NCBI RefSeq assembly: GCF_000384335.2
Contig: NZ_KQ031382.1
Coordinates: forward strand, 434,001-498,000
Origin: Hyphomicrobium sp. 99
GTDB lineage: Bacteria; Pseudomonadota; Alphaproteobacteria; Rhizobiales; Hyphomicrobiaceae
DNA length: 64,000 bases
Direction of reading: 5' to 3'
Positions 1-9,428 of this stretch are shown here, in pieces. Position 1 is the stretch's first letter. Each line of letters opens with the position of its first letter. The translations under genes and the position numbers were made by a program. The notes under the pieces were generated by a model, which was not told the origin of the DNA, did no database searches, and saw nothing but the letters and a program-made list of their open reading frames with translations.

Positions 1-83
1 AACTAAACCGTTCCCGAGGTCATGCAACCTTGCTTCGTGGATTTGCGCCGCTGTGCCGCGCCTTTGCCACGCCCTTTGCAGTT

Positions 84-896
84 TCAAGAATAACGTTCTG
101 AAACAATCGCAAGAGCGAGCACGTCGACTTTGCGAGCGCCGGCCCGTTTCAAAGCCCGGGCTGCGGCTGATGCCGTTGCACCACTCGTGATGACATCATC
201 GACCAAAACTATGGCTTTTCCAGCGATATTCTGCAATTCGACCTGAGGAACACGGAAGACGCCCGATACGTTTCGCATCCGCTGCGCGCGGGTCAGACCG
301 ATTTGATGAGGCGTTGAACGGGACCGCACGAGCGCGAACGGATTGATCGGCTTTCCCGATCGCCGCCCGGCTTCCGCCGCCAGAATTTGCGCTTGGTTAA
401 ATCTACGTGCCAGCAGCCGCCACCGCGCCAGAGGCACCGGCACGAGAAGGTCGGCGTCCGCCAGGATCTCCCGCCCGGCCTCCGCGAGCCATCGCCCGAA
501 CAAGCGCCGCGCGTTGTGGCTATCGTGAAATTTGAACCCGTGAATGAGGACCCGCATCAGCCCATCGAAGTTGGCGACGGCCCGGGCCCGATCATAATCC
601 GGCGGATTAGCGATCGCGGCCGCGGAGAGCGTTGGCGCGCCCGTATCGACGGCGAGCGGCAATCCTAGCCGGTCGCAGAGCGGGGGCCGGACGAAATTGA
701 TCTGCTGCCAGCATGAGGGGCAGAGCGCGTCATGATCCATGATCCGGACGCGGCAGCCCAGGCAGACGGGAGGTAGCAGCATGTCGAGGGCTGCGCGTCG
801 AAGCCGGGTGAATGGCCGAATACGCGAGAGGACACCGGAGCCGCTGCTCAGGCTATCGTCCGCGTCGGCTTCTGCAACCATATCTCCGTTCGACAT
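84..896 (-). CDS. comF: ComF family phosphoribosyltransferase-like protein
   Basis: This 270-residue protein has the two-part ComF layout. A short zinc-binding region holds paired cysteines (C45/C48 and C59/C62), and a type I phosphoribosyltransferase fold follows. The PRPP-binding loop is visible near residues 230-243 as VLVDDVITSGATAS. ComF proteins are linked to DNA uptake in competent bacteria, but in most alphaproteobacteria the role is unproven. The ATG at 896 is the first in frame and leaves about 100 bp to the divergent methyltransferase gene, so the two probably share a promoter region. The family call is secure; the substrate is unknown. Confidence 0.9.
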   Translation of the reverse strand: MSNGDMVAEADADDSLSSGSGVLSRIRPFTRLRRAALDMLLPPVCLGCRVRIMDHDALCPSCWQQINFVRPPLCDRLGLPLAVDTGAPTLSAAAIANPPDYDRARAVANFDGLMRVLIHGFKFHDSHNARRLFGRWLAEAGREILADADLLVPVPLARWRLLARRFNQAQILAAEAGRRSGKPINPFALVRSRSTPHQIGLTRAQRMRNVSGVFRVPQVELQNIAGKAIVLVDDVITSGATASAAARALKRAGARKVDVLALAIVSERYS

Positions 897-995
897 TGCG
901 CAACCCTAGCGCAACGCGCTAACGCCAGCGAGAGCTTCGATGCGGACCCGGGCGGCGTTCTACTGGCCAGGGTCTCTCTACTGGAAAGACAGCAG

Positions 996-1904
996 ATGCC
1001 CGGCGCACCGCGGATTTTCGACCGCAAATTTATTAGAACCCGCCGTGACCGCGTCGCTAATGCAACCGGCGGTGAAAACCTTCCGGACTTCCTGCTGGAG
1101 CGGGTCGCCGAAGATTTCGCGGACCGGCTTTCCCTCGTGCGCCGGAATTTTCCGCTTGGGCTTAGCCTCGGCGCCTATCACGGGCTCGTGGCTGAGCGGC
1201 TGCGGCAGCTTCCCTCGATCGGAACCATCATCGACGTCGAACCATCCCTCGCGAGCCTCGCGCGGGCACCGGGCCTCAAAGTTGTCGCCGATGACGAGGC
1301 GCTGCCGTTCGCGGCGGCCAGCCTCGATCTCGTCGTGTCCGGTCTCTCGCTGCACCTCGTCAACGACCTGCCGGGTGCGCTCATCCAGATCAATCGCGCC
1401 TTGAAGCCCGACGGCCTTTTTCTCGGCGCCCTGCTCGGCGGCGAGACCCTGAAGGAATTGAGGGAAGCCTGGATCCTTGCGGAGGATGAGGTCCTAGGCG
1501 GCGCCTCCCCGCGAGTTGCGCCGTTTGCCGATGTGCGCGAACTCGGCGGACTTCTCCAGCGCGCAGGGTTTGCCCTGCCGGTCGCCGACAACGACGTGAT
1601 CGAGGTAACCTACGCGTCGCCGCTGGCGCTAATGCAGGAAATAAAGGCCATGGCGGCGAGCAATCCGCTGACCGAACGCCGCCGAACACCGGTGACGCGC
1701 AGCCTCCTGCTCCGGGCGGCGCAAATCTATCAGGAGCGCTTCGGTCTTCCCGGCGGCCGCATTCCGGCGACGTTCGAAATCGTCACGCTGACAGGCTGGG
1801 TACCCCACGAAAGCCAGCAGAAGCCGCTGCGGCCTGGATCGGCCGAAGTCAGCCTCAAAGATGTACTGAAGCCTCGCTCAACAGATCCCTCAGCCAAGGA
1901 ATGA
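996..1904 (+). CDS. SAM-dependent methyltransferase, BioC/NDUFAF5-like
   Basis: The 302-residue product looks like a class I SAM methyltransferase of the BioC/NDUFAF5 group. It starts with an FDRKFIRTRRDR segment, has an acidic strand end (IIDVEPSL) where SAM is usually bound, and a motif IV-like stretch (LDLVVSGLSLHLVNDLPGAL). In alphaproteobacteria this gene sits beside comF. The mitochondrial relative NDUFAF5 hydroxylates a complex I subunit, so a respiratory assembly role is possible but not shown. Its last 50 bp overlap the end of mutT on the other strand. The ATG at 996 was chosen because it directly precedes the conserved N-terminus. Confidence 0.82.
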   Translation: MPGAPRIFDRKFIRTRRDRVANATGGENLPDFLLERVAEDFADRLSLVRRNFPLGLSLGAYHGLVAERLRQLPSIGTIIDVEPSLASLARAPGLKVVADDEALPFAAASLDLVVSGLSLHLVNDLPGALIQINRALKPDGLFLGALLGGETLKELREAWILAEDEVLGGASPRVAPFADVRELGGLLQRAGFALPVADNDVIEVTYASPLALMQEIKAMAASNPLTERRRTPVTRSLLLRAAQIYQERFGLPGGRIPATFEIVTLTGWVPHESQQKPLRPGSAEVSLKDVLKPRSTDPSAKE

Positions 1905-2277
1905 GCGGCTCGTCGGCGGGCGGCATCGGATAGCGGTTGAGATCGAGAGCCCGGACCCATTTCACGGTCTGCCCCTCACGGGGTCTGATCTCGCCGTCCC
2001 ACGTCCGGCAAATGTAGAGCGGCATCAGCAGATGGAATTTCTCATACGCGTGGCTGGCGAAGTTGAACGGCGCAAGGCACGTCCGGCAAAGCTCGATGTC
2101 GAGTTCTTCTTTGAGTTCGCGGCAAAGAGCATCCTCGGGCGTTTCACCCGTCTCCACTTTGCCGCCGGGAAATTCCCAGAGACCGGCCATGGACTTGCCT
2201 TCCGGGCGCTGGGCGATCAGCACCCGCTTGTCGTCATCGATGAGCGCGACGGCAGCGACGAGCAGCAGCGGTTTCAT
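1855..2277 (-). CDS. mutT: MutT-type Nudix hydrolase, probable 8-oxo-dGTP diphosphatase
   Basis: A compact 140-residue Nudix protein that probably cleaves 8-oxo-dGTP and so keeps oxidised guanine out of DNA. The Nudix box is clear (GGKVETGETPEDALCREL followed by KEEL); the usual glycine after EEL is an aspartate. The length and the QRPEGKSMAGLWEFPGGK lead-in match MutT. Its ATG overlaps the stop codon of the upstream TPMT-like gene by 4 bp, indicating translational coupling. Its 3' end overlaps the convergent methyltransferase gene by 50 bp. Confidence 0.88.
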   Translation of the reverse strand: MKPLLLVAAVALIDDDKRVLIAQRPEGKSMAGLWEFPGGKVETGETPEDALCRELKEELDIELCRTCLAPFNFASHAYEKFHLLMPLYICRTWDGEIRPREGQTVKWVRALDLNRYPMPPADEPLIPWLRDLLSEASVHL

Positions 2278-2933
2278 GAGCGCCGCCGAAGCAGATAGGC
2301 CGTTTCTTCGAGACGCGTCACGCCCCGTTTCCGCAGGTTCTCGCTTTCGGCAAGTCCATCGCGGCTATCGAGCACCTCGATCTTGAATAATCCCCCGTAA
2401 ATACGGCGAACCTCATCCGGCGAAACGGCAAATGGCGGACCCGTGATTTCGCCCTCGGGATAATCGATGGCGATAAGAAAGATGATCGCCTCACGCGGCA
2501 CGATGCGCGCGAGAGTCTCGACGTAATGGGCGCGCATTCCAGGCGGCAACGCAATCAGCGCGGCGCGGTCGTAGACGGCAACGACATCCTTCAGGACGTC
2601 GGAAGACATCTCGAAAAAATCGCCGCAATAAAGCTCGAACGGGCCAGCCGACGAAATCTCGAACGCGCCCGCCGAGGTGCGGTCCGGCACTTGCCCGCCT
2701 TCCTCGAAAAATTCACGCACGGCAACGTCCGACAGTTCGACCCCGATCACGCGATGCCCTTGCGTCGCGAGCCAGACCATGTCGCGGCTTTTCCCCGCAA
2801 GCGGAACGAAGACCGCGCTTTGTTGCGGCAACCCGAGCTTCGGCCAAAAGCGCAAAAGCTGCGAATGGATTCGCTGCTGGTGAAATCCGATTTCGCGGTT
2901 CTGCCAACGCTCGTGCCAGAACGCCTTATCCAT
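2274..2933 (-). CDS. Thiopurine S-methyltransferase family protein
   Basis: The 219-residue product matches bacterial thiopurine methyltransferases throughout: the start MDKAFWHERWQNREIGFHQ, the motif FVPLAGKSRDMVWLA, and the SAM-binding VIGVELSDVAVREFF. In bacteria these enzymes methylate selenium or tellurium oxyanions and thiols; the natural substrate here cannot be read from sequence. It lies 14 bp downstream of argJ and overlaps mutT by 4 bp, so the three are probably cotranscribed. Confidence 0.9.
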   Translation of the reverse strand: MDKAFWHERWQNREIGFHQQRIHSQLLRFWPKLGLPQQSAVFVPLAGKSRDMVWLATQGHRVIGVELSDVAVREFFEEGGQVPDRTSAGAFEISSAGPFELYCGDFFEMSSDVLKDVVAVYDRAALIALPPGMRAHYVETLARIVPREAIIFLIAIDYPEGEITGPPFAVSPDEVRRIYGGLFKIEVLDSRDGLAESENLRKRGVTRLEETAYLLRRRS

Positions 2934-2947
2934 GAACCCTCAGCTCT

Positions 2948-4195
2948 TCAGCTCCGGTAATCGGCATTGATCGACACGTATTCATGCGTGAGGTCGCAGG
3001 TCCAAACCCGTGCGCCCGATTTGCCAACTCCGACATCGACCCGAATGAGGATTTCGGAGTTCTTCATATAGGCGGCTACCGTCTTCTCGTCGTAATCCTC
3101 GGCGCGCTCCCCGTCCCGCGCGACGCAATAGGGACCAAACCAGATCGAAAGCCTGTCGCGGTCCGCAGCTTCACCTGACTTGCCGACGGCCATCACGACG
3201 CGTCCCCAATTCGGATCTTCTCCGGCAATCGCCGTCTTGAGAATGGGTGAATTGGCGCAGGAAAGCGCGATCGCCCGCGCCGCAGCCCACGATTTGGCGC
3301 CGCCGACTTCGAAAGTGACAAATTTCGTCAAACCCTCGCCGTCCTTCGCGACCTGGATCGCGAGATCGCGCATCAGGTCGTAAAGAGCCTCGGAGAATGC
3401 CTGGAGCTTCTTCGACTTGGCCTTCGTGATGGGCTTTTGCCCGCGAGCCTCGGCTTTACCCGTCGCGAACATAAGGCAGGTATCGCTGGTCGACGTATCG
3501 CCGTCGACCGTCATGCAGTTGAACGTCGTCTCGGCGTGCTCGGCCAGAAGCTCCTGCAACGCATCGGATGAGATCGCGGCGTCGGTGAAGATGAAGCACA
3601 GCATCGTGGCCATGTCGGGCGCGATCATGCCGGCGCCCTTGCAGAAGCCATTGATCGTGACCGCGACATCGCCGATCAGCGCCGTCCGCGTCGCGAGCTT
3701 CGGATAGGTGTCCGTCGTCATGATCGCCCGCGCCGCCTTTTCGAAGGCGTTGGGCTCAACCTCTTTGGCGAGGCCGCTGAGTAGATGCGCGAACTTTTCG
3801 GCGTCGAGAGGTTCGCCGATGACGCCGGTCGAAGCCACGAACACCTCATGCGGTTTGCATCCGACCGCCTCAACGGCATGTGCAACCGTGACGTCCACCG
3901 CGTCGCTGCCCTTTTTGCCTGTGAAGGCGTTGGCATTGCCGGAATTGACGACGAGCGCTCGTGCCTCGCCCTTTTTCAGGTGTTTACGGCAGGCAAGCAC
4001 CGGAGCGGATGCCGTCTTCGACTGGGTGAGAACGCCGGCGACAGACGTTCCCTCATCGAGCACGGCAAGCAGCAGGTCAGTGCGATTCTTGTAGCGAATG
4101 CCGGCTTCGGCGGTCGCGAACGCGACGCCGTCGATGATGGGCAGCGTTGCGAGCGTCTTGGGTGCAAACGGCGAAACGTTCGGGACTTTGCCCAT
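2948..4195 (-). CDS. argJ: Bifunctional glutamate N-acetyltransferase/ornithine acetyltransferase ArgJ
   Basis: ArgJ transfers acetyl from N-acetylornithine to glutamate and can also use acetyl-CoA, recycling acetyl groups in arginine synthesis. The 415-residue protein is full length. The self-cleavage motif is present ([14 protein letters not shown]), putting the new N-terminal nucleophile at Thr197 after cleavage into alpha and beta chains. The C-terminus keeps the family's [17 protein letters not shown] ending. It lies between prsA (103 bp upstream) and the TPMT-like gene (14 bp downstream), probably in one operon. Confidence 0.97.
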   Translation of the reverse strand: MGKVPNVSPFAPKTLATLPIIDGVAFATAEAGIRYKNRTDLLLAVLDEGTSVAGVLTQSKTASAPVLACRKHLKKGEARALVVNSGNANAFTGKKGSDAVDVTVAHAVEAVGCKPHEVFVASTGVIGEPLDAEKFAHLLSGLAKEVEPNAFEKAARAIMTTDTYPKLATRTALIGDVAVTINGFCKGAGMIAPDMATMLCFIFTDAAISSDALQELLAEHAETTFNCMTVDGDTSTSDTCLMFATGKAEARGQKPITKAKSKKLQAFSEALYDLMRDLAIQVAKDGEGLTKFVTFEVGGAKSWAAARAIALSCANSPILKTAIAGEDPNWGRVVMAVGKSGEAADRDRLSIWFGPYCVARDGERAEDYDEKTVAAYMKNSEILIRVDVGVGKSGARVWTCDLTHEYVSINADYRS

Positions 4196-4298
4196 AATTG
4201 ATCTCCGGCGAGGCTAAGTGGCTCCCTGAAACAGATCGGGCCGCCATAATCAAGCGGCCCGAGCAGGAACTTTGCGGCTGGAACTGAAAAGGCGAAGC

Positions 4299-5219
4299 TT
4301 AGGGCTTCGGCGCTTCCGCCGGCGCGTCCTTCGGAGCTTCCTTCGCCGGTTCAGCGGCTGCAGGCTTCGACTGGCTCTGGATCAACGCATTGCGAGCATC
4401 GACCGTCTTCTTGATCTCCGGATCGACGATCTCGATTTTCGCCTTACCGCGCAGCCCAACAGCCGTCTGCTGTGCTTTCTGCAGAAGCAACGACTGAACG
4501 ATACGGTCCTTGACGATGTCGAAGGCCGGCGGCTGCTTGGTGCGGCGATCTTCCAGCTTCACGAGGTGCCAGCCGAACTGCGTCTTCACCGGGTCGGAAA
4601 CTTCACCCTTCTTCAGCTTGAACACGATTTCTTCAAACTGCGGCACCATCTGCCCGTGGCCGAAGTAACCGAGGTTGCCGCCATCATCCTTGGACCCAGG
4701 ATCCTTGGAGTTTTCTTTGGCGAGCTGAGCAAAGTCGGCGCCCTTGTCGAGCTTTTCCTTCAAGGCCTTGGCTTCGTCTTCTGTCGCGACCAGAATATGC
4801 CGGGCCGATACTTCTTCCTCAGGCTTCAAAAGCTTGACCTGATCATCATAGATCTTGCGCGCGTCGGCATCGCTGACGGAAGCCTTGATGACCTTGTCGA
4901 AGTACAACTCGCGAAGTGCGCGCCGTTTCAAATAGTTGAGGCGCGTTTCGAAGTCGGCGCCCTGATTCAGCTTTTCGGCTTCGGCGGCTTCCGCAAAAAG
5001 CTGGTTGTCGATGAGGAATTCGAGAAGGGACGTGCGCTTCTGCTCCGGCGGCATTGTGCCCATGTCGGAGCCGATTTCGCTCTCCGCAACCGCAAGATCG
5101 CCTTCCGTTATGGGCTTGCCATCGATCGTGGCGACGACCTTGTCGTCGGCAAACGCTGTGAGAGGTGCGGCAAAGCCTGCCAGCGCGAATGTCATGAGAA
5201 TAAGGGGGATGCGCTTCAT
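4299..5219 (-). CDS. Exported parvulin-type peptidyl-prolyl cis-trans isomerase
   Basis: This 306-residue periplasmic foldase has a signal peptide (residues 1-24, ending LTAFA), a helical N-terminal region, and a parvulin domain at about 136-228 with the motifs SARHILVATEDEA, GNLGYFGHGQMVPQFE and FGWHLVKLED. An Ala/Pro/Glu-rich tail follows. I chose the ATG at 5219 because it begins the signal peptide; longer frames upstream have no export signal. The gene lies divergent from secA, so a foldase for exported proteins is encoded beside the translocase motor, a common alphaproteobacterial arrangement. Confidence 0.92.
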   Translation of the reverse strand: MKRIPLILMTFALAGFAAPLTAFADDKVVATIDGKPITEGDLAVAESEIGSDMGTMPPEQKRTSLLEFLIDNQLFAEAAEAEKLNQGADFETRLNYLKRRALRELYFDKVIKASVSDADARKIYDDQVKLLKPEEEVSARHILVATEDEAKALKEKLDKGADFAQLAKENSKDPGSKDDGGNLGYFGHGQMVPQFEEIVFKLKKGEVSDPVKTQFGWHLVKLEDRRTKQPPAFDIVKDRIVQSLLLQKAQQTAVGLRGKAKIEIVDPEIKKTVDARNALIQSQSKPAAAEPAKEAPKDAPAEAPKP

Positions 5220-5628
5220 CAGCGTCGGCTCCGCATTGGGGTTGAGGGTCTTGAGACGGCAGTCTCTAGGCCTGTTTGGGCACGACGGCGACACCGGACG
5301 CGGGCGGCCAGCAAGCGCGTTTCGATAGCGGGCCAAGGCACGAAAACCAAGTTAATTCTTGGCCAGGATGAGAAAATCTCTTAACTCGGCATATGCCGCA
5401 TAACATTGACAGTTAGGGGGGCGAGTTCTTATGTCTGCCGCTAATCGCGTCGGGTATTAAAGCCCGTGTCGACCGCGCAATTCGCAGCGCCGAGGGAACG
5501 TTGACGCAGGCGTGGCTGGGCATGTCCCGTGCCGCGCATTTTTTGCTTAACGCTGCCCGGCGACAGGAAACTGAACCGGCCGCGCCGAGGGCGTGGCTCA
5601 ATACGAATCTGTAGGACGGATCTAAAAT
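5220..5628. other. Divergent intergenic region between the PPIase gene and secA
   Basis: This 409-bp stretch has no convincing gene. It must hold the promoters for both flanking genes. A perfect -35 hexamer TTGACA lies at 5406-5411 facing secA, but the -10 at the right distance (TTATGT, 5429-5434) is poor. A nine-codon open frame starts at 5431. The secA ribosome-binding site is the AGGA stretch just before 5629. A long minus-strand open frame crossing this region is antisense to secA and was not accepted. Confidence 0.5.
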
Positions 5629-8580
5629 ATGCTCTCGTTCGGTAATCTCGCTTCGAAGATTTTCGGTTCCTCGAACGAGAGGAGAGTGAGAGGCTTTCGG
5701 TCTCGCGTCGCGGCCATCAACGCGCTCGAACCTGAGCTGCAGGATTTGTCCGACGAAGAGCTTCGGGCGCGCACTGAACAGTTCCGCCAGCAACTGAACG
5801 ATGGCAAATCGCTCGACGATCTGCTCGTCCCCGCCTTCGCGACCGTTCGCGAAGCGGCAAAGAGAACGCTCGGCCAGCGCCACTTCGACGTCCAGCTCAT
5901 CGGCGGCATGGTTCTCCATCAGGGCGACATCGCCGAGATGAAGACGGGCGAAGGTAAAACGCTCGTCGCCACGCTTCCCGTTTACTTGAACGCGCTGACC
6001 GGCAAAGGCGTCCACGTCGTTACCGTCAACGACTACCTGGCGAAGCGCGACGCCGATTGGATGGGCCAAGTCTACCGCTTCCTCGGCCTGACCGTCGGCT
6101 GCATCGTTCACGACATGAGCGACGAGGCCCGCAAGATCGCTTACGCCTGCGACGTGACCTACGGCACGAACAACGAGCTCGGCTTCGATTATCTCCGCGA
6201 TAATATGAAGATGAACTACACCGAGATGGTGCAGCGGCCGCACATTTACGCGATCGTCGACGAAGTGGACTCGATCCTCATCGACGAAGCGCGCACGCCG
6301 TTGATCATCTCCGGCCCTCTGGACGACCGCGCCGATCTCTATCAGCAGATCGACGAGCTGATGAAGATCGTCACGCCCGAAGATTTCGAACTCGACGAGA
6401 AGCAGCGCCAGGTTTCGTTCACCGAAGCCGGTAACGAAAAAATGGAACGCGCGCTCGAAGAGGCAGGCCTCCTGAAAGGCACGCTCTACGACATCGACAA
6501 CGTCACGATCGTCCATCACCTGACGCAGGCGCTGAAGGCTCACAAGCTCTTCCAGCGCGACAAGGATTACATCGTCAAAGGCGGACAGGTCGTCATCATC
6601 GACGAGTTTACCGGCCGCATGATGCCGGGCCGCCGGTACTCGGAAGGTCTGCATCAGGCGCTCGAAGCCAAAGAGAAAGTCGAGATCCAGCCTGAGAACC
6701 AGACGCTGGCCTCGATCACATTCCAGAACTACTTCCGTCTCTACAAGAAGCTTGCCGGCATGACCGGGACGGCGATGACGGAAGCCAGCGAGTTCATGGA
6801 CATCTACGGGCTCGACGTCATCGACATCCCGACCAATCTTTCGGTCAGCCGTATCGATGAGGACGATGAGATCTACCGCACGCAGCGCGAGAAGCTTGCC
6901 GCCATCGTGCAGTCCATCGCGGAAGCCAAGGATCGCGGACAGCCGATCCTCGTCGGCACCACCTCAATCGAGAAGTCTGAGCAACTCTCCGAGCTTCTGA
7001 AGGACCACAAATATTTCAAGGAACTCGCCAAGCAGCTCGAAGAACAGGCCGCTGCCATCAAGCCGGGCAAGGAAGAAGAGCTTCGCAAGCATCTGACCGA
7101 CATGGCCGCGCTTCTGACAAAGTTCGCAACGGCAGCGAAGGGTAAGGGCGACCCGATCCCGCATCAGGTGTTGAACGCGCGCTACCACGAGCAGGAAGCG
7201 AGCATCGTAGCGCAGGCTGGCCAGCCCGGAGCCGTGACGATCGCCACCAACATGGCAGGCCGCGGTACGGACATTCAGCTGGGCGGCAACGCCGAGTTCC
7301 GTCTGCGCGATTGGATCGCCGACGAAACCGCGAAGGGAACGCCTCCGGACGAATCCGCAATCAGCACCAAGCGCGCCGAGCTTGTCACTGACGTCGCCGC
7401 CAACAAGAAGAAGGCGCTCGAAGCCGGCGGCCTCTATGTGCTTGCGACCGAACGCCATGAAAGCAGGCGCATCGACAATCAGCTGCGCGGCCGTTCCGGC
7501 CGTCAGGGCGACCCGGGACGCTCCAAGTTCTATCTGGCGCTCGATGACGACCTGATGCGCATCTTCGGTTCCGAGCGCATGGACAAGGTGCTGCAGACGC
7601 TCGGCCTCAAGGAAGGCGAAGCGATCACGCACCCGTGGATGAACAAGTCGCTGGAGACCGCACAGAAGAAGGTCGAGCAGCGCAACTTCGATATCCGCAA
7701 GCAGATCCTGAAATACGACGACGTGATGAATGACCAGCGCAAGGTCATCTTCGAGCAGCGGCTCGACATCATGGGCCAGGAAGACGTGTCCGAAACGGTC
7801 GTCGAGCTTCGCAACGAACTCATCGACGAGTACGTGACGCGCTTCATTCCGCCGGCGGCCTATGCCGAGCAGTGGGACACGAAGGGTCTTGCCGGCGAGA
7901 TCAGCAATGTCTTCGCGCTCGAACTTCCGATTGACGCCTGGGCAGCCGAAGAAGGCATCGCCGACGAAGAGATCAGGGACCGTATCAAGACGGCTGTCGA
8001 CGCCAAGGCCGAAGCCAAGTCGAACGAGCTTGGCACGGAGCTCTATCGCCAGATCGAGAAGATGGTTCTGCTCCAGACGCTCGATCACCTCTGGCGCGAG
8101 CATCTCGTAACGCTCGAACATTTGCGTCAGGTCATCGGCTTCCGCGCCTACGGCCAGCGCGATCCGCTGAATGAATATAAATCCGAAGCGTTCATCCTCT
8201 TCGAGAACATGCTCGGACGCCTGCGCGAGAACGTGACAGGCCAGCTGATGCACGTCGAACTGGCCCCGCCCGAGGATCAGCCCGCGCTTCAGCCCGTCGA
8301 TCTGCCGCCGATGGAAGCCCATCACGTCGACGCGACGACGGGCTTCGACGAGTTCGAGCGTGATCCCGAGCTGGCGATGGCGGACGCTGCGATTGCAGGG
8401 GCTCGTGCACGCCGCGTGGCGGGCCCCGAGCCCGAAAGGCGCGCACCGCTTCAGAGCCGCAAGAACGACGGTGGGATCGATCCGAAAGATCCCGCAACCT
8501 GGGGCCGCGTATCGCGCAACGCGCTTTGCCCGTGCGGCTCAGGCAAGAAATACAAGCACTGCCACGGCAAGATGGATTGA
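5629..8580 (+). CDS. secA: Preprotein translocase ATPase SecA
   Basis: SecA is the cytoplasmic ATPase that pushes unfolded preproteins through SecYEG. The 983-residue product is complete. Walker A is GEGKT at 107-111, the Walker B region reads [15 protein letters not shown], the second nucleotide domain has [15 protein letters not shown], and the C-terminus carries the zinc-binding SEC-C motif (C967, C969, C978, H979) that contacts SecB and the ribosome. Between the conserved [11 protein letters not shown] and [11 protein letters not shown] blocks there is a charged insertion of about 50 residues that E. coli SecA lacks. A GAAA-loop hairpin follows the stop codon. Confidence 0.98.
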   Translation: MLSFGNLASKIFGSSNERRVRGFRSRVAAINALEPELQDLSDEELRARTEQFRQQLNDGKSLDDLLVPAFATVREAAKRTLGQRHFDVQLIGGMVLHQGDIAEMKTGEGKTLVATLPVYLNALTGKGVHVVTVNDYLAKRDADWMGQVYRFLGLTVGCIVHDMSDEARKIAYACDVTYGTNNELGFDYLRDNMKMNYTEMVQRPHIYAIVDEVDSILIDEARTPLIISGPLDDRADLYQQIDELMKIVTPEDFELDEKQRQVSFTEAGNEKMERALEEAGLLKGTLYDIDNVTIVHHLTQALKAHKLFQRDKDYIVKGGQVVIIDEFTGRMMPGRRYSEGLHQALEAKEKVEIQPENQTLASITFQNYFRLYKKLAGMTGTAMTEASEFMDIYGLDVIDIPTNLSVSRIDEDDEIYRTQREKLAAIVQSIAEAKDRGQPILVGTTSIEKSEQLSELLKDHKYFKELAKQLEEQAAAIKPGKEEELRKHLTDMAALLTKFATAAKGKGDPIPHQVLNARYHEQEASIVAQAGQPGAVTIATNMAGRGTDIQLGGNAEFRLRDWIADETAKGTPPDESAISTKRAELVTDVAANKKKALEAGGLYVLATERHESRRIDNQLRGRSGRQGDPGRSKFYLALDDDLMRIFGSERMDKVLQTLGLKEGEAITHPWMNKSLETAQKKVEQRNFDIRKQILKYDDVMNDQRKVIFEQRLDIMGQEDVSETVVELRNELIDEYVTRFIPPAAYAEQWDTKGLAGEISNVFALELPIDAWAAEEGIADEEIRDRIKTAVDAKAEAKSNELGTELYRQIEKMVLLQTLDHLWREHLVTLEHLRQVIGFRAYGQRDPLNEYKSEAFILFENMLGRLRENVTGQLMHVELAPPEDQPALQPVDLPPMEAHHVDATTGFDEFERDPELAMADAAIAGARARRVAGPEPERRAPLQSRKNDGGIDPKDPATWGRVSRNALCPCGSGKKYKHCHGKMD

Positions 8581-8606
8581 CCGCGGAAACAGCAATGCAG
8601 CAATTG

Positions 8607-8640
8607 AGGCGCCGAAAGGCGCCTTACTTGTTTGTGTCTT
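8607..8640 (+). terminator. Probable terminator after secA
   Basis: A 7-bp perfect stem (AGGCGCC/GGCGCCT) closed by a GAAA tetraloop begins 27 bp after the secA stop codon and is followed by a T-rich stretch (TACTTGTTTGTGTCTTG). The stem is strong but the U-tract is interrupted, so termination may be partial. Confidence 0.6.
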
Positions 8641-8671
8641 GTGGCTGAGTTGAGTTCGACGCTGGGCCAAT

Positions 8672-8701
8672 GATCGGCGCCTCTAAAGCAAAGCGCCGAT
8701 C
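8672..8701. repeat. Inverted repeat between convergent secA and yqhA-like genes
   Basis: GATCGGCGC and GCGCCGATC form a perfect 9-bp inverted repeat around a 12-base loop. It sits between the convergent ends of secA and the YqhA-like gene and has no clear T-tract on either strand. It may act as a bidirectional transcription barrier. Confidence 0.45.
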
Positions 8702-8729
8702 CCAAATCTTCTCATGCCGTTTCGGAGAG

Positions 8730-9299
8730 TTAGTGTCCGCCGGACTTCTTCGCGTCCGTCGCCGGTTCATCGTGTCCTCCACTGGCGATCCGGTCGGAGA
8801 GCGCCAGAAGCACGCTCGATACGACGAACACGACGTGGATGATGACGAGCCACATCAGCTCTTTCTCGCGCTCCGGCGTCACAGTGCCGAGCGACATGAA
8901 CTGACGCAGAAGCTGCACGGCGGAAATCGCGACGATCGACGAAAGCATCTTGAGCTTCAGTGCCGAGAAGTCGATCGTTCCCATCCACGCCGGACGATCG
9001 TCATCGGGCGAATGGTCCATCTTCGAAACGAAGTTTTCGTAGCCGGAGAAGATGACGATGATGAGCAGCGATCCCGTGAGCGTCAAATCGACGAGCGTCA
9101 GCAGGCCTAGGATCACGTCGGATTCAGTCGACGTAAACGCACCGACCGCGAGGTGCGACAGCTCCATCATGAACTTGATCAAGAGAATGATGAGCGACAG
9201 CGCTAGGCCAAAATAGAACGGCGCGAGAAGCCAGCGCGAGGCGAACAGCCAGTTTTCAGCCCCGATCTCGATGCGCTTAATGAAAGTTTTCTCGGCCAT
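8730..9299 (-). CDS. YqhA/UPF0114 family inner-membrane protein
   Basis: The 189-residue product has the TIGR00645/UPF0114 look: the start MAEKTFIKRIEIGAENWLFA and four hydrophobic segments at roughly 20-45, 58-85, 115-135 and 145-170, with a VDLTLTGSLLIIVIFSGYENF core. The biochemical role of the family is unknown. I took the ATG at 9299, since upstream codons add a non-conserved, charged leader. It stands alone between secA and the L,D-transpeptidase-like genes. Confidence 0.85.
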   Translation of the reverse strand: MAEKTFIKRIEIGAENWLFASRWLLAPFYFGLALSLIILLIKFMMELSHLAVGAFTSTESDVILGLLTLVDLTLTGSLLIIVIFSGYENFVSKMDHSPDDDRPAWMGTIDFSALKLKMLSSIVAISAVQLLRQFMSLGTVTPEREKELMWLVIIHVVFVVSSVLLALSDRIASGGHDEPATDAKKSGGH

Positions 9300-9428
9300 T
9301 TGATCCTCAATCCGTGATTTCGCGTTTTTATCGCAACCGTGACGGCGCGAGGCAAGCACAACGCTGTCGCCCCAGAACTGCTGAGCTACGTAGGATGGCG
9401 AGATGAAATTTTTAAGCGGTCGAGGAGG

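Noticed and set aside
1-83. Start of another gene left of comF
   Set aside because: Both strands show early stops and no start signal in these 83 bases.
5413-6654. Long minus-strand open frame (413 codons) over the secA start
   Set aside because: It is antisense to the unmistakable secA gene and arises from GC-rich codon bias; the translation has no family features.
6964-8325. Minus-strand open frame of 453 codons inside secA
   Set aside because: Antisense to secA with no recognisable domain or ribosome-binding site.
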